64,000 nt of DNA from the NCBI RefSeq assembly GCF_900086585.1, contig NZ_FLKM01000009.1, positions 1,364,001 through 1,428,000 of the forward strand. The letters run 5' to 3'. Under the pieces are notes generated by a model. That model was given only the letters and a program-made list of their open reading frames with translations. It did not search any database and was not told the DNA's origin. Origin of the DNA: Emergencia timonensis (GTDB taxonomy: Bacteria > Bacillota > Clostridia > Peptostreptococcales > Anaerovoracaceae). Positions 51,522 through 60,213 of the stretch are shown one piece after another (the first letter of the stretch is position 1; every line of letters begins with the position of its first letter). A program made the position numbers and the translations under genes.

Positions 51522-53039
51522 GTGAAAAAAATCATTGTATTATTGCTGGCCCTGTGTATGGCAGGAGCCTTTGCCGGATGCAAGAACGGCAGTTCCTCTG
51601 GAGACGGCGGTGGAAAAGCCTCTGAAAGAGAAGATGTTGTGATCAGTCTCAAATCGGACCCGAAGACTTTTGATCCAGTCAGCACATCTACGAGCAGTGC
51701 CAACACGGTTATGTTTCAGATCTACGATTCCCTGATTCATATGAACGAGGAATTTGAGGTGGAGCCACGCCTTGCGGAAAGCTATAAGGTATCGGATGAC
51801 GAAAAGACCTATACTTTCAAATTGGCAGAGGGTGTGAAATTCCACAATGGGGAAGCGTTGAAAGCAAGCGACGTAGTTTATTCCATCAAGCGGGCGCAGA
51901 AATCTCCGTACACTTCGGCTTATGTTGATTCTGTGGATTATGCCGAAGCAGTCGACGATAATACTGTTGCGGTTCACCTGACTGACGTGGATGCGTCTTT
52001 CCTGGAAAAAATTCAGATCATCATGATTGTCAATGAGAAGACGGTAAAAGACGCGGGGAAATCCTATGCTGATCATCCGGTGGGAACAGGTCCATACAAA
52101 TTTGTCTCCTATAAAGCCGGGGTGGAAGTCAAGCTGACCAGATTCGACGACTATTACCGCGGTGCGGCGAGAATCAAAGATGTGGATTACCAGATTATCA
52201 CCGATGACAATACGGCTACGGTAAATTTACGTACTGGGGATGTGGACGCTGGAAGTTTTGCCAGAGCATCCTATGATGAAGTGATGAATGAGCCGGCTCT
52301 GACTGTAGCCGACTGGAGTGCAAACAGTCTCTACTATTTTGCAGTCAATAATGAAGTCGCGCCGTTTAACGACCCGATTGTAAGACAGGCGATCAATTAT
52401 GCCATCGACAGAGAATACATCGCTGAAGTTGAGACCAATGGTCTGTCAAAGATTACCTCCGTCATGCTGCCGCCTTCTGTATTCGGTTACTCTGATGAAA
52501 TCAATCAGACCTATACCTATGACCCGGATAAAGCCAGAGAACTGCTGAAAAAAGCCGGCATCAAAACACCGATGGAAATCGGTACGATTAAAATTCCTGA
52601 AGGAGATGGCAAGAATGCGGCAGAAGCGCTGCAGCAGTGTCTTTCTGAAATCGGCCTGGAGGTGGAAATTGAAATCTTAGAACAGAACAAGTTCTATGAT
52701 GAAACCGATTTTGGTGATTATGAAATCGCATGGTGCCAGATCAGTCTTCTGCGGGACGCGGATTCTTATTCCATCCTCTTCACTTCAGATCAGATTGACG
52801 GTATGAATACTGCCCGTTATAGCAATCCGAAAGTAGACAAGCTCTTTACCCAGGCAAAAGCTACCACGGATCAGAAAGAACGTCTGAGACTATATGCCGA
52901 AGTTTTTAATCTGATCGGTGAAGATGCCGCCTATATTCCGGTATATGTTCCAACAAATATCTACGCATATAATAAAAATCTAAAAATTGATGTGCTGGAG
53001 CCATCCGTTCAGTTTGTCTACGATATGCACTGGAATTAA
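51522..53039 (+). CDS. Peptide ABC transporter substrate-binding lipoprotein
   Basis: This is a 505-residue family 5 solute-binding protein with a lipoprotein signal (hydrophobic residues 4-16, lipobox A-F-A-G-C with lipidated Cys20) and a Ser/Gly linker. The mature part has the family start (S-L-K-S-D-P-K-T-F-D-P-V) and G-T-G-P-Y-K-F near residue 188. It captures oligopeptides outside the membrane for the transporter that follows. The start is GTG 51522 with AGGAGG. A hairpin after the gene may keep its level above that of the permeases. Confidence 0.93.
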   Translation: MKKIIVLLLALCMAGAFAGCKNGSSSGDGGGKASEREDVVISLKSDPKTFDPVSTSTSSANTVMFQIYDSLIHMNEEFEVEPRLAESYKVSDDEKTYTFKLAEGVKFHNGEALKASDVVYSIKRAQKSPYTSAYVDSVDYAEAVDDNTVAVHLTDVDASFLEKIQIIMIVNEKTVKDAGKSYADHPVGTGPYKFVSYKAGVEVKLTRFDDYYRGAARIKDVDYQIITDDNTATVNLRTGDVDAGSFARASYDEVMNEPALTVADWSANSLYYFAVNNEVAPFNDPIVRQAINYAIDREYIAEVETNGLSKITSVMLPPSVFGYSDEINQTYTYDPDKARELLKKAGIKTPMEIGTIKIPEGDGKNAAEALQQCLSEIGLEVEIEILEQNKFYDETDFGDYEIAWCQISLLRDADSYSILFTSDQIDGMNTARYSNPKVDKLFTQAKATTDQKERLRLYAEVFNLIGEDAAYIPVYVPTNIYAYNKNLKIDVLEPSVQFVYDMHWN

Positions 53040-53048
53040 TCTAAACAA

Positions 53049-53101
53049 AAGGGCTGGAATGATGCTGAAGCGGAAAATCATCATTTCGGCCCTTCGTTTT
53101 T
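53049..53101 (+). terminator. Attenuating hairpin between SBP and permease genes
   Basis: AAGGGC(T)G.AATGATG pairs with CATCATT.CGGCCCTT, then CGTTTTT. It is likely a partial terminator, since the permease genes 17 bp further have no clear promoter. Confidence 0.65.
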
Positions 53102-53117
53102 CGAGAGGAGAACTGTA

Positions 53118-54047
53118 ATGACCAAATATGTATGGAAGCGATTATTGCTTTTGATACCGACGATATTAGGTGTCATGTTTATCGTGTATACGATTTTATC
53201 TCTGACACCGGGAACACCGGGGAAATTGATCCTCGGCCAGTCGGCCACGCCGGAGGCAATTAATCAGCTAAATGAAGAACTCGGATTTAATAATCCCTTT
53301 TTAGTCCGTTTTTTTGACTATATTGTCGATGCACTGCACGGAGATTTTGGCGTATCCTACAATACACAGAGACCGGTCTTTGACGAAATCTTTCCAAGGT
53401 TTCCGACGACCGTGATCATCGCCTTCCTCAGTGTCATTTCTGCGGCCATCGTCGGCATTCCCATTGGAATCTTGTCAGCGGTGAAACAGTATTCCTTCAT
53501 AGATGGATGCAGCACCACCTTAGCCCTCTTTATGGCGGGAATTCCATCCTTCTGGCTGGGTCTGATGCTGATGCTGGTATTTTCTCTGCAGCTGGGCTGG
53601 CTGCCGCCCAGTGGCACAGGATCGTGGGAAAATTACGTACTGCCGACTTTGACGCTATGCATTACCGGATCGGCGCTGATCGTGCGCATTACGCGGACCA
53701 TGATGCTGGAGACCATCCGGCAGGATTATATTAGAACGGCAAGGGCAAAGGGCGCCAGTGAAAAACGAGTTATTTTCCACCACGCTCTCAAAAATGCCCT
53801 TCTGCCGGTGATCACTTCTCTGGGCATCCAGTTTGGAGGCATGCTGGGCGGTACCATTGTCATCGAATCAGTATTCAGTCTTCCGGGACTGGGCACTCTG
53901 ATTGTCGATGCAATCAGAATGAAGGATATCCCGCTGGTCATGGCATCCGTTATTTTTCTCGCTGTCTTATTCTGCCTGATTCTCTTGCTGATGGATCTTT
54001 TCTATGCATTCATTGACCCGAGAGTGAAAGCCCAATACGTGAAATAG
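53118..54047 (+). CDS. Peptide ABC transporter permease (DppB type)
   Basis: The 309-residue inner-membrane permease has six predicted helices and the DppB-type start (M-T-K-Y-V-W-K-R-L-L-L-L-I-P-T-I-L-G-V). The conserved EAA loop is E-T-I-R-Q-D-Y-I-R-T-A-R-A-K-G-A (about 195-210). It pairs with the DppC-type permease 9 bp downstream. GAGGAGA precedes the ATG. Specificity is set by the binding protein; the downstream enzymes suggest D-amino-acid-containing peptides. Confidence 0.95.
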   Translation: MTKYVWKRLLLLIPTILGVMFIVYTILSLTPGTPGKLILGQSATPEAINQLNEELGFNNPFLVRFFDYIVDALHGDFGVSYNTQRPVFDEIFPRFPTTVIIAFLSVISAAIVGIPIGILSAVKQYSFIDGCSTTLALFMAGIPSFWLGLMLMLVFSLQLGWLPPSGTGSWENYVLPTLTLCITGSALIVRITRTMMLETIRQDYIRTARAKGASEKRVIFHHALKNALLPVITSLGIQFGGMLGGTIVIESVFSLPGLGTLIVDAIRMKDIPLVMASVIFLAVLFCLILLLMDLFYAFIDPRVKAQYVK

Positions 54048-54056
54048 GAGGACGCC

Positions 54057-54941
54057 ATGAATACAATACAGACTAGGAAAACAGAAAAGAGAAAAAGAAA
54101 AAGCCAGGCTCGTGAAATCTGGCACAGAATGAGGAAAAATAAGCTGGCGATGATCGGTCTGGCCATCCTCATCGTATTCCTTCTATTAGCCATCTTCGCC
54201 GATGTTATCGTCGATTACGATACGGATGCCCTGGGCAGGGGCCAGGATAGATTAGCAGGTCCCAGCGCAGAGCACTGGTTCGGAACCGACTATCTGGGCA
54301 GAGATGTATTTGCCAGAATCGTATATGGCACGAGAGTCTCTCTGGCGCTGGGACTGGGAATCACGGTCATCGCCCTTTCAATCGGCGGCTTCCTCGGTGC
54401 AGCAGCAGCCTATTACGGAGGGATCATTGAAAGTGTAATCATGCGTATCGCGGATATGCTGATGTGTATTCCGTCAATTTTGCTGACACTGGCAATTATT
54501 GCAGCTCTGGGAACCAGTCTTCAGAATCTGGTCATTGCGGCAACCATAGCTTCGGTACCAGCATTTACGCGGATCATCAGATCCTATGTCTTCACCGTCA
54601 TCGGAGAAGAGTACATAGAAGCCGCACGGGCAGGGGGAATGAATGATTTTCAGATCATCACTTCTCATATCCTTCCCAACGTGATCGGACCCATCGTTGT
54701 AGAAGCCACCATGAATGTGGCGGGAACCATTCTCTCCATCGCAGGACTCAGTTTTCTCGGCATGGGCGTACAGCCTCCGCAGCCGGAATGGGGCGCTATG
54801 CTCTCTGATGCCAAAGATTTTATGATGAACCAGCCGACCCTGGTCTTCTTCCCGGGACTTGCCATTGTACTGGCGGCCCTATCGCTGAATTTGCTGGGAG
54901 ACGGACTGAGAGATGCCATTGACCCAAGATTAAAGGATTGA
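54057..54941 (+). CDS. Peptide ABC transporter permease (DppC type)
   Basis: The 294-residue second permease has a basic cytoplasmic N-terminus, six helices and the typical DppC segment H-W-F-G-T-D-Y-L-G-R-D-V-F-A-R. The EAA loop is E-E-Y-I-E-A-A-R-A-G-G-M. AGGAGG precedes the ATG, 9 bp after the DppB-type gene. It forms the heterodimeric channel energised by the next two ATPases. Confidence 0.95.
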   Translation: MNTIQTRKTEKRKRKSQAREIWHRMRKNKLAMIGLAILIVFLLLAIFADVIVDYDTDALGRGQDRLAGPSAEHWFGTDYLGRDVFARIVYGTRVSLALGLGITVIALSIGGFLGAAAAYYGGIIESVIMRIADMLMCIPSILLTLAIIAALGTSLQNLVIAATIASVPAFTRIIRSYVFTVIGEEYIEAARAGGMNDFQIITSHILPNVIGPIVVEATMNVAGTILSIAGLSFLGMGVQPPQPEWGAMLSDAKDFMMNQPTLVFFPGLAIVLAALSLNLLGDGLRDAIDPRLKD

Positions 54942-54951
54942 GGATGAAAGT

Positions 54952-55941
54952 ATGAAAGAATCGATGTTAGAGATAAAAGATTTACATGTGGTATATCGCA
55001 CGGAAGCCGGAGAAGTAAAAGCGGTTAATGACGTTGCTCTTTCGGTAAAGAAGGGGGATGTGCTGGGAATCGTGGGAGAAACCGGGGCAGGAAAATCCAC
55101 CACGGCCCTTTCTGTGCTCAGACTGCTGCCGGAGAGAACGGGAAAAATCACCAGAGGCAGGATCCTATTTGACGGGGAAGATCTGCTCACTATGACAGAA
55201 GCTGATATGCGTGCGATTCGAGGAGAACGGATCTCCATGATTTTTCAAGACCCCATGACTTCTCTCAATCCTGTCATTCCGGTGGGCAAACAGATTGCGG
55301 AAGCAATCCGACTCCACCAGGCAGACAGCAAAGGGCAGGAAAGCGTAGAAAAGCGGGTTGACGAAATATTGGAACTGGTTGGAATTCCAAGCTCCAGAAA
55401 AAATGAATATCCCCATCAGTTTTCCGGCGGCATGAAGCAGAGAGTGGGAATTTCTGTGGCTCTGGCCTGCGAGCCGGAACTTCTCATAGCAGATGAACCG
55501 ACCACAGCCTTGGACGTTACCATACAGGCTCAGGTTCTGTCTATGATGCAGGACCTGAAACAGAAGCTGGACATGTCTATGGTTCTGATCACTCACGATT
55601 TGGGCGTCGTAGCTGAAATGTGCGATGACGTTGCCGTGATGTATGCTGGAGAAATCATTGAATCCGGCACGGTGGACGATCTTTTCCTCAGCGAAAAAAG
55701 ACATCCATATACAGAAGGTCTCTTTGGATCTATCCCCGATATAGACAGGGAAGAGCGGAGGCTGCATCCTATCGACGGACTGATGCCGGATCCTGTGGAT
55801 CTGCCAGAGGGATGCAAGTTTCACCCCAGATGCACTCGCTGCATGGAAATATGCAGAACTGAAAAACCGCCGCAGAATGCAGACGGAACCCATATGATTC
55901 GCTGTCACCTGTTCAGTGAGGAAAAGGAGATGATTAAATGA
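54952..55941 (+). CDS. Peptide ABC transporter ATP-binding protein (DppD type)
   Basis: The 329-residue ATPase shows Walker A G-E-T-G-A-G-K-S-T (residues ~37-45), signature F-S-G-G-M-K-Q-R-V, Walker B L-L-I-A-D-E-P-T-T-A-L-D, and the C-terminal oligopeptide-transporter domain with four cysteines (C-K-F-H-P-R-C-T-R-C-M-E-I-C) that in relatives binds an iron-sulfur cluster. It overlaps the next ATPase gene by 4 bp. Confidence 0.95.
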   Translation: MKESMLEIKDLHVVYRTEAGEVKAVNDVALSVKKGDVLGIVGETGAGKSTTALSVLRLLPERTGKITRGRILFDGEDLLTMTEADMRAIRGERISMIFQDPMTSLNPVIPVGKQIAEAIRLHQADSKGQESVEKRVDEILELVGIPSSRKNEYPHQFSGGMKQRVGISVALACEPELLIADEPTTALDVTIQAQVLSMMQDLKQKLDMSMVLITHDLGVVAEMCDDVAVMYAGEIIESGTVDDLFLSEKRHPYTEGLFGSIPDIDREERRLHPIDGLMPDPVDLPEGCKFHPRCTRCMEICRTEKPPQNADGTHMIRCHLFSEEKEMIK

Positions 55942-56894
55942 ACGCCCCATTGCTTGAAACGGTAAATCTGAAAAAGTATTTCAAAACATCAAAGGGAAAT
56001 CTCCACGCGGTGGATAACATCAATCTGCAAGTTGCAGAAGGCTCCACTCTGGGCATTGTAGGCGAATCCGGCTGTGGAAAATCCACCCTGGGACGGACAA
56101 TCCTCAGATTGACAGAACCCACAGAGGGGCAGATTCTCTTTGAAGGCAATGACATCTGCAAATTGTCCAAGAAGGGGCTGAAGGATCTGCGCAAGAGCAT
56201 TCAGATTATTTTTCAAGATCCCTTTTCCAGCCTGGACCCCAGGAAGTGTGTTCTGGACCTCATAGCGGAGCCTTTGCTGGTCAACAAGAAAGAATATTCC
56301 AAGTCTGATGTCTATGCCAAAGCCTATGATCTGATGGATACAGTAGGGCTTGCGGAACGTCTGGCTTATAGTTATCCCCATGAACTGGACGGCGGCCGCA
56401 GACAGAGAATCGGTATCGCCCGTGCTTTGTCCCTGGAGCCAAAATTCATCGTCTGCGATGAACCAGTATCGGCTCTGGACGTGTCCATTCAGGCGCAGAT
56501 CCTGAATCTGCTGATGGATCTGCAGGAAGAGATGGGGCTGACCTATCTTTTCATCACCCACAATCTCAGTGCAGTAAAACATATCTCAGATGAGATCGCC
56601 GTTTTATATCTGGGTCAGTGTGTGGAGAAAGCACCCACTGCCGAATTGTTCCGCAGCCCTCAGCATCCCTATACCAAAGCCCTCCTTTCCGCTGTTTTGA
56701 AACCGAATCTGAACGAGAGAGGACGCCTTCGCAATGTGATTCACGGGGAGGTGACCAGCCCCATCGATCCGGCGCCGGGCTGCCGTTTTGCGGCTCGCTG
56801 CCCGCATCGCACGGAAAAATGTATGACCGCAGATGTTACGTTGAGAGACGTGGGTGCAGGCCATCAGGTCGCCTGTGTCCTGGCGGAGAATTGA
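55938..56894 (+). CDS. Peptide ABC transporter ATP-binding protein (DppF type)
   Basis: The 318-residue partner ATPase has Walker A G-E-S-G-C-G-K-S-T, Walker B F-I-V-C-D-E-P-V-S-A-L-D and the C-terminal C-R-F-A-A-R-C-P-H-R-T-E-K-C block. The signature loop reads L-D-G-G-R-R-Q-R instead of the usual L-S-G-G-Q-R-Q-R: Ser is replaced by Asp. Since the serine contacts ATP gamma phosphate, one of the two composite sites may be weak. It starts within the DppD stop codon (ATGA). Confidence 0.95.
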   Translation: MNAPLLETVNLKKYFKTSKGNLHAVDNINLQVAEGSTLGIVGESGCGKSTLGRTILRLTEPTEGQILFEGNDICKLSKKGLKDLRKSIQIIFQDPFSSLDPRKCVLDLIAEPLLVNKKEYSKSDVYAKAYDLMDTVGLAERLAYSYPHELDGGRRQRIGIARALSLEPKFIVCDEPVSALDVSIQAQILNLLMDLQEEMGLTYLFITHNLSAVKHISDEIAVLYLGQCVEKAPTAELFRSPQHPYTKALLSAVLKPNLNERGRLRNVIHGEVTSPIDPAPGCRFAARCPHRTEKCMTADVTLRDVGAGHQVACVLAEN

Positions 56895-56906
56895 CAAGGA
56901 GAGATT

Positions 56907-58787
56907 ATGTTTCAGGAACAGTTGCAACAGATTTTGGATGATATCATCAATCGCAGCGGGACGGAAGTCAGCGCGGCTATCTATTATAGAGGAAAGTGCG
57001 CAGCTGCAGCAGCGGCAGGAGGCGGGGACGTGAGGGCGAAAGCTACAGATCGCTTTAACATAGGGTCCATTTCAAAGATATACTGTGCTGCCGCTGTAAT
57101 GAAATTAGTAGAAGAAAAGAGAATTACACTGGATACAAAAATCTGCCAGGTACTTCCGCAGTTTCAGATGGCGGACCGTCGCTACCGCGACATCACTTTT
57201 CGCATGTGTCTCAATCATTCGTCGGGATTGCCGGGAACGGGGATGAGACTGGCTTTTCAGGCAGAGTTTCTCTACGACGAATTCAAGGAAGCCTTTTTTG
57301 ACTACCTGTCCCGTGGGAAATTGAAGGCTGATCCGGGCAGTTTTTCTGTCTACTGTAATGACGGCTTTGATTTAGCCGCCTTTGCCATTGAAGAGATAAC
57401 AGGGAGATCTTACAGCAGCTACCTCAGACGGGCAATTTTAGAACCTCTGGGTGCAGGTTCTACAGGATGCGGAATAGAGGTCCTGCCGGGCAAGCTGGTC
57501 AGACAAAATGGCTGCCCTCTGGAATATCTGGCCTGTCTCGGGTCTGGCGGAATTGTGACCAACTTGACCGACTGTGCCAAGTTTGGAGCGATGTTTGCTG
57601 TAGAAAGCAGCAGTCAAATGACCTGCCCGCAGGGAAAATCCCGCACGGGGAATACCCAGTCTCTGTATTACGGATTGGGCTGGGATACGGTTTCACTCTC
57701 TACAGAACACTATGATTTTGGACCAGGCACTTTGGGCAAGAGCGGCGGCACCAGTCAATTCGCCTCCTATCTGCTGGTCAGCCCTCGATATGAACTGTCC
57801 ATTGGTATTTCCGCTACAAAGGATACTGGCATTGTCCCTCTTGAAGTGGCCTCTGAGATTGGAGCGGCTTTTCTGAAGTCTGAGGGCGCTGATATAGTAA
57901 AACCGCAGATGCCATCAGAGCATGTAAGACCAAGGGCAATGGATGGACTATACTTTGGAAACAGAGGCCTGTATCGGGTTTGTTCAAGGGAGATGGATTT
58001 CGCGGTTGATGAATTTACACCTGACGGCTGGAAGAAATTTGCAGAAACTGGAGAGGATTTTTCGTTTCAGGAGAGGGAAGGCGCTGTGGATCTGATGATG
58101 AGATGGCAGGGGGCGGATCTGGTTCTGGCTCAAAAGTTTGAGTCAAAAGAGACCTTGCCAGTGAGAAAGAAAACCGCCTGGGAACAGCGGATCGGCAAGT
58201 CTTATCTCATTTACAACGGGCATCCCGACGATTTGGATATTGGGGATATGGTCAACGGGATTACCATCTATCGGCCAGAGACTGCAGAAAGTGAATTTGA
58301 GAAAAACATTATTCTCTTTTGCGCAAAGGAGGAAGGCGGCTTTCGGATGATGCCGGCTATGCCCGCAGGTGATTTCGAGACAGACTATGTGCTGGACGGA
58401 GAGGGTGGTTCAGGCTGCAGAGACACCTTCACTCCCTTTGTGGAGATAGAATATGGGATAGAAATCCTGTACGACTGCGGTGTGCGCTATATCGACACCG
58501 ATAGTCTGCCGAAACTGGCATCTCAGACGGTCACATCTCGTGAGCCGCAAAAAAATCCCGCCTTTCGAACTGATGCAGGTTATCGTATCACGGCCTGTAA
58601 GCCACAGCATGTAAAGATTCTTCTCTTTGATGAAGAACTGTACCCTTATTATGATGAACGCCGTGACTGCGTTTTTCCTATGACGAAAAAGGGCTACATC
58701 GTATTTCTGGCCAAAGAACCTTTTTCTGCGGAGGTCTCTTATGAACAAAATGAAATAGGTGAAGAAGATGAATATAGAAGCAATTGA
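56907..58787 (+). CDS. Serine hydrolase, beta-lactamase/class C family, with long C-terminal extension
   Basis: This 626-residue protein has an N-terminal beta-lactamase-fold domain: S54-I-S-K57 is the SxxK nucleophile/base pair and Y149-C-N151 the YxN motif. The third motif region is near K-S-G-G-T-S (about residue 278). No signal peptide is seen, so it should act in the cytoplasm on imported substrate. Relatives include D-amino-acid amidases, D-aminopeptidases and esterases. Residues after ~330 form a long second part without family recognition, perhaps lipocalin-like domains as in D-aminopeptidases. It lies directly behind the ATPase genes. Confidence 0.82.
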   Translation: MFQEQLQQILDDIINRSGTEVSAAIYYRGKCAAAAAAGGGDVRAKATDRFNIGSISKIYCAAAVMKLVEEKRITLDTKICQVLPQFQMADRRYRDITFRMCLNHSSGLPGTGMRLAFQAEFLYDEFKEAFFDYLSRGKLKADPGSFSVYCNDGFDLAAFAIEEITGRSYSSYLRRAILEPLGAGSTGCGIEVLPGKLVRQNGCPLEYLACLGSGGIVTNLTDCAKFGAMFAVESSSQMTCPQGKSRTGNTQSLYYGLGWDTVSLSTEHYDFGPGTLGKSGGTSQFASYLLVSPRYELSIGISATKDTGIVPLEVASEIGAAFLKSEGADIVKPQMPSEHVRPRAMDGLYFGNRGLYRVCSREMDFAVDEFTPDGWKKFAETGEDFSFQEREGAVDLMMRWQGADLVLAQKFESKETLPVRKKTAWEQRIGKSYLIYNGHPDDLDIGDMVNGITIYRPETAESEFEKNIILFCAKEEGGFRMMPAMPAGDFETDYVLDGEGGSGCRDTFTPFVEIEYGIEILYDCGVRYIDTDSLPKLASQTVTSREPQKNPAFRTDAGYRITACKPQHVKILLFDEELYPYYDERRDCVFPMTKKGYIVFLAKEPFSAEVSYEQNEIGEEDEYRSN

Positions 58788-60213
58788 CCGCTATGCAGCG
58801 GAGCAGATGGAACGATTTGAGGTTCCGAGCCTTTGTTATGCCCTGGTGCAAAGAGGAAAAGTGATTCACGCCAGCACCCTTGGCACTGCCGATCTGTCAA
58901 CTGGCAGGAAAGCGGATTTACATACCAGGTATCCCATCTGTTCTCTGACAAAGTCCATGACCGCCCTCTGTATGGGCATGCTTGCAGACGAAGGAAAGCT
59001 CAGCTTCGAGATGCCGGTAAGAACTTACTTGCCGGAATTCAAGATGGCAGACACCTATGCGGGTGAACATGCCACGATTCGCGATCTGCTCTCCCATATG
59101 ACGGGGCTTCCCCGGCATGATCCTGCAATCTTCAAAATCGGTGAAGAGAAGGAATCTCTGGAGAGAGTGGTTGAAAAAATCGGAATGCTGCCTATGAATC
59201 GTGAATTTCGCAGCCGTTTTGAATACATCAATCCGATGTACCTGGTCTGCAGTCTGATCATCGAGCGGCTGTCGGGAAAATCTTACGGAGAATTTCTCAA
59301 AGAAAGGCTTTTCAGGCCAATAGGAATGAAAGAGAGTTCTGCCTTCACAGAGGATATGCTGAACTCGGCCAACCGTGCCAAGCCATATATTCGTCTAAAA
59401 GACGGATCAATGGTTGAAACACTCAGTTTTTGCAATGACAGCCTGTCTGGGGCAGGGAATGTGAACTCCACCCTGGCAGACATGGCAGCTTATATGGGTT
59501 ATTTGATAGAACAGAAGACGGAGAAGGGGGAGCAGCTGATTTCTGAACAGACACGAAAGCAGATTTTTGCTACCCATACCATTGACTGGTGCGGGTATGA
59601 CTACAAGTGGCCGGAGATGCCAGTAGCCTGTTATGGTCTGGGATGGACGATTCAGCCGTATCGGGGAAACCTCTGTTTCTGTCATGCAGGCAGCCTCTAT
59701 GGCTTCACCTCTTATATGTCATTTCTGCCCTATGAACAGACAGGTCTCGTGTTGCTGTCTAATCTGGAGCAGTGTTTCCTGCCGCAAACCATGGCCCATC
59801 ATCTCTTTGACGTGGCGTTAAAGCTGCCCTATGTAAACTGGGAGGAACGATATGCCGAGAATCAGCGAAATATGGACGCAGCCTATGAAGCACATAACGA
59901 GGAAATTTTGCGGACCGATCGGAAGAAAAAAAGTAAACTTGTCTCAGATCCCTCACTTTTTCTGGGAGAATATAAAAACAGCGGCTATGGCAGGCTTCAG
60001 GTGTGCCAGCTGGAGGACAGGCTGCAGATCAAATATGGCGGTTGGAATTATCCCCTCATTCACAGTTATGGAAATACCTATTTGCTGGACATCGGCAGGC
60101 CAAACAGACCGCTTCTGACCAGAGCTGAATTTTGCCCGGAAAGAGGGGTAAAAGTCTGGTTTGAAGTGAATTTGGAAGAACCGATAGAGTTTTTGATGGA
60201 GAGGAAGAGATAA
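58768..60213 (+). CDS. Serine hydrolase, beta-lactamase/class C family
   Basis: The 481-residue beta-lactamase-fold enzyme has S59-L-T-K62 and Y153-I-N155; H-A-G-S-L-Y-G-F (about 310) is the third motif, with His in place of Lys as in many esterase/D-peptidase relatives. It has no signal peptide, so it probably works inside the cell on peptides containing D-residues. It overlaps the preceding hydrolase by 20 bp; the ATG at 58768 is preferred over GTG 58759 because AGGTGA then stands at proper distance. The deacylase gene begins immediately after its stop. Confidence 0.84.
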   Translation: MNIEAIDRYAAEQMERFEVPSLCYALVQRGKVIHASTLGTADLSTGRKADLHTRYPICSLTKSMTALCMGMLADEGKLSFEMPVRTYLPEFKMADTYAGEHATIRDLLSHMTGLPRHDPAIFKIGEEKESLERVVEKIGMLPMNREFRSRFEYINPMYLVCSLIIERLSGKSYGEFLKERLFRPIGMKESSAFTEDMLNSANRAKPYIRLKDGSMVETLSFCNDSLSGAGNVNSTLADMAAYMGYLIEQKTEKGEQLISEQTRKQIFATHTIDWCGYDYKWPEMPVACYGLGWTIQPYRGNLCFCHAGSLYGFTSYMSFLPYEQTGLVLLSNLEQCFLPQTMAHHLFDVALKLPYVNWEERYAENQRNMDAAYEAHNEEILRTDRKKKSKLVSDPSLFLGEYKNSGYGRLQVCQLEDRLQIKYGGWNYPLIHSYGNTYLLDIGRPNRPLLTRAEFCPERGVKVWFEVNLEEPIEFLMERKR

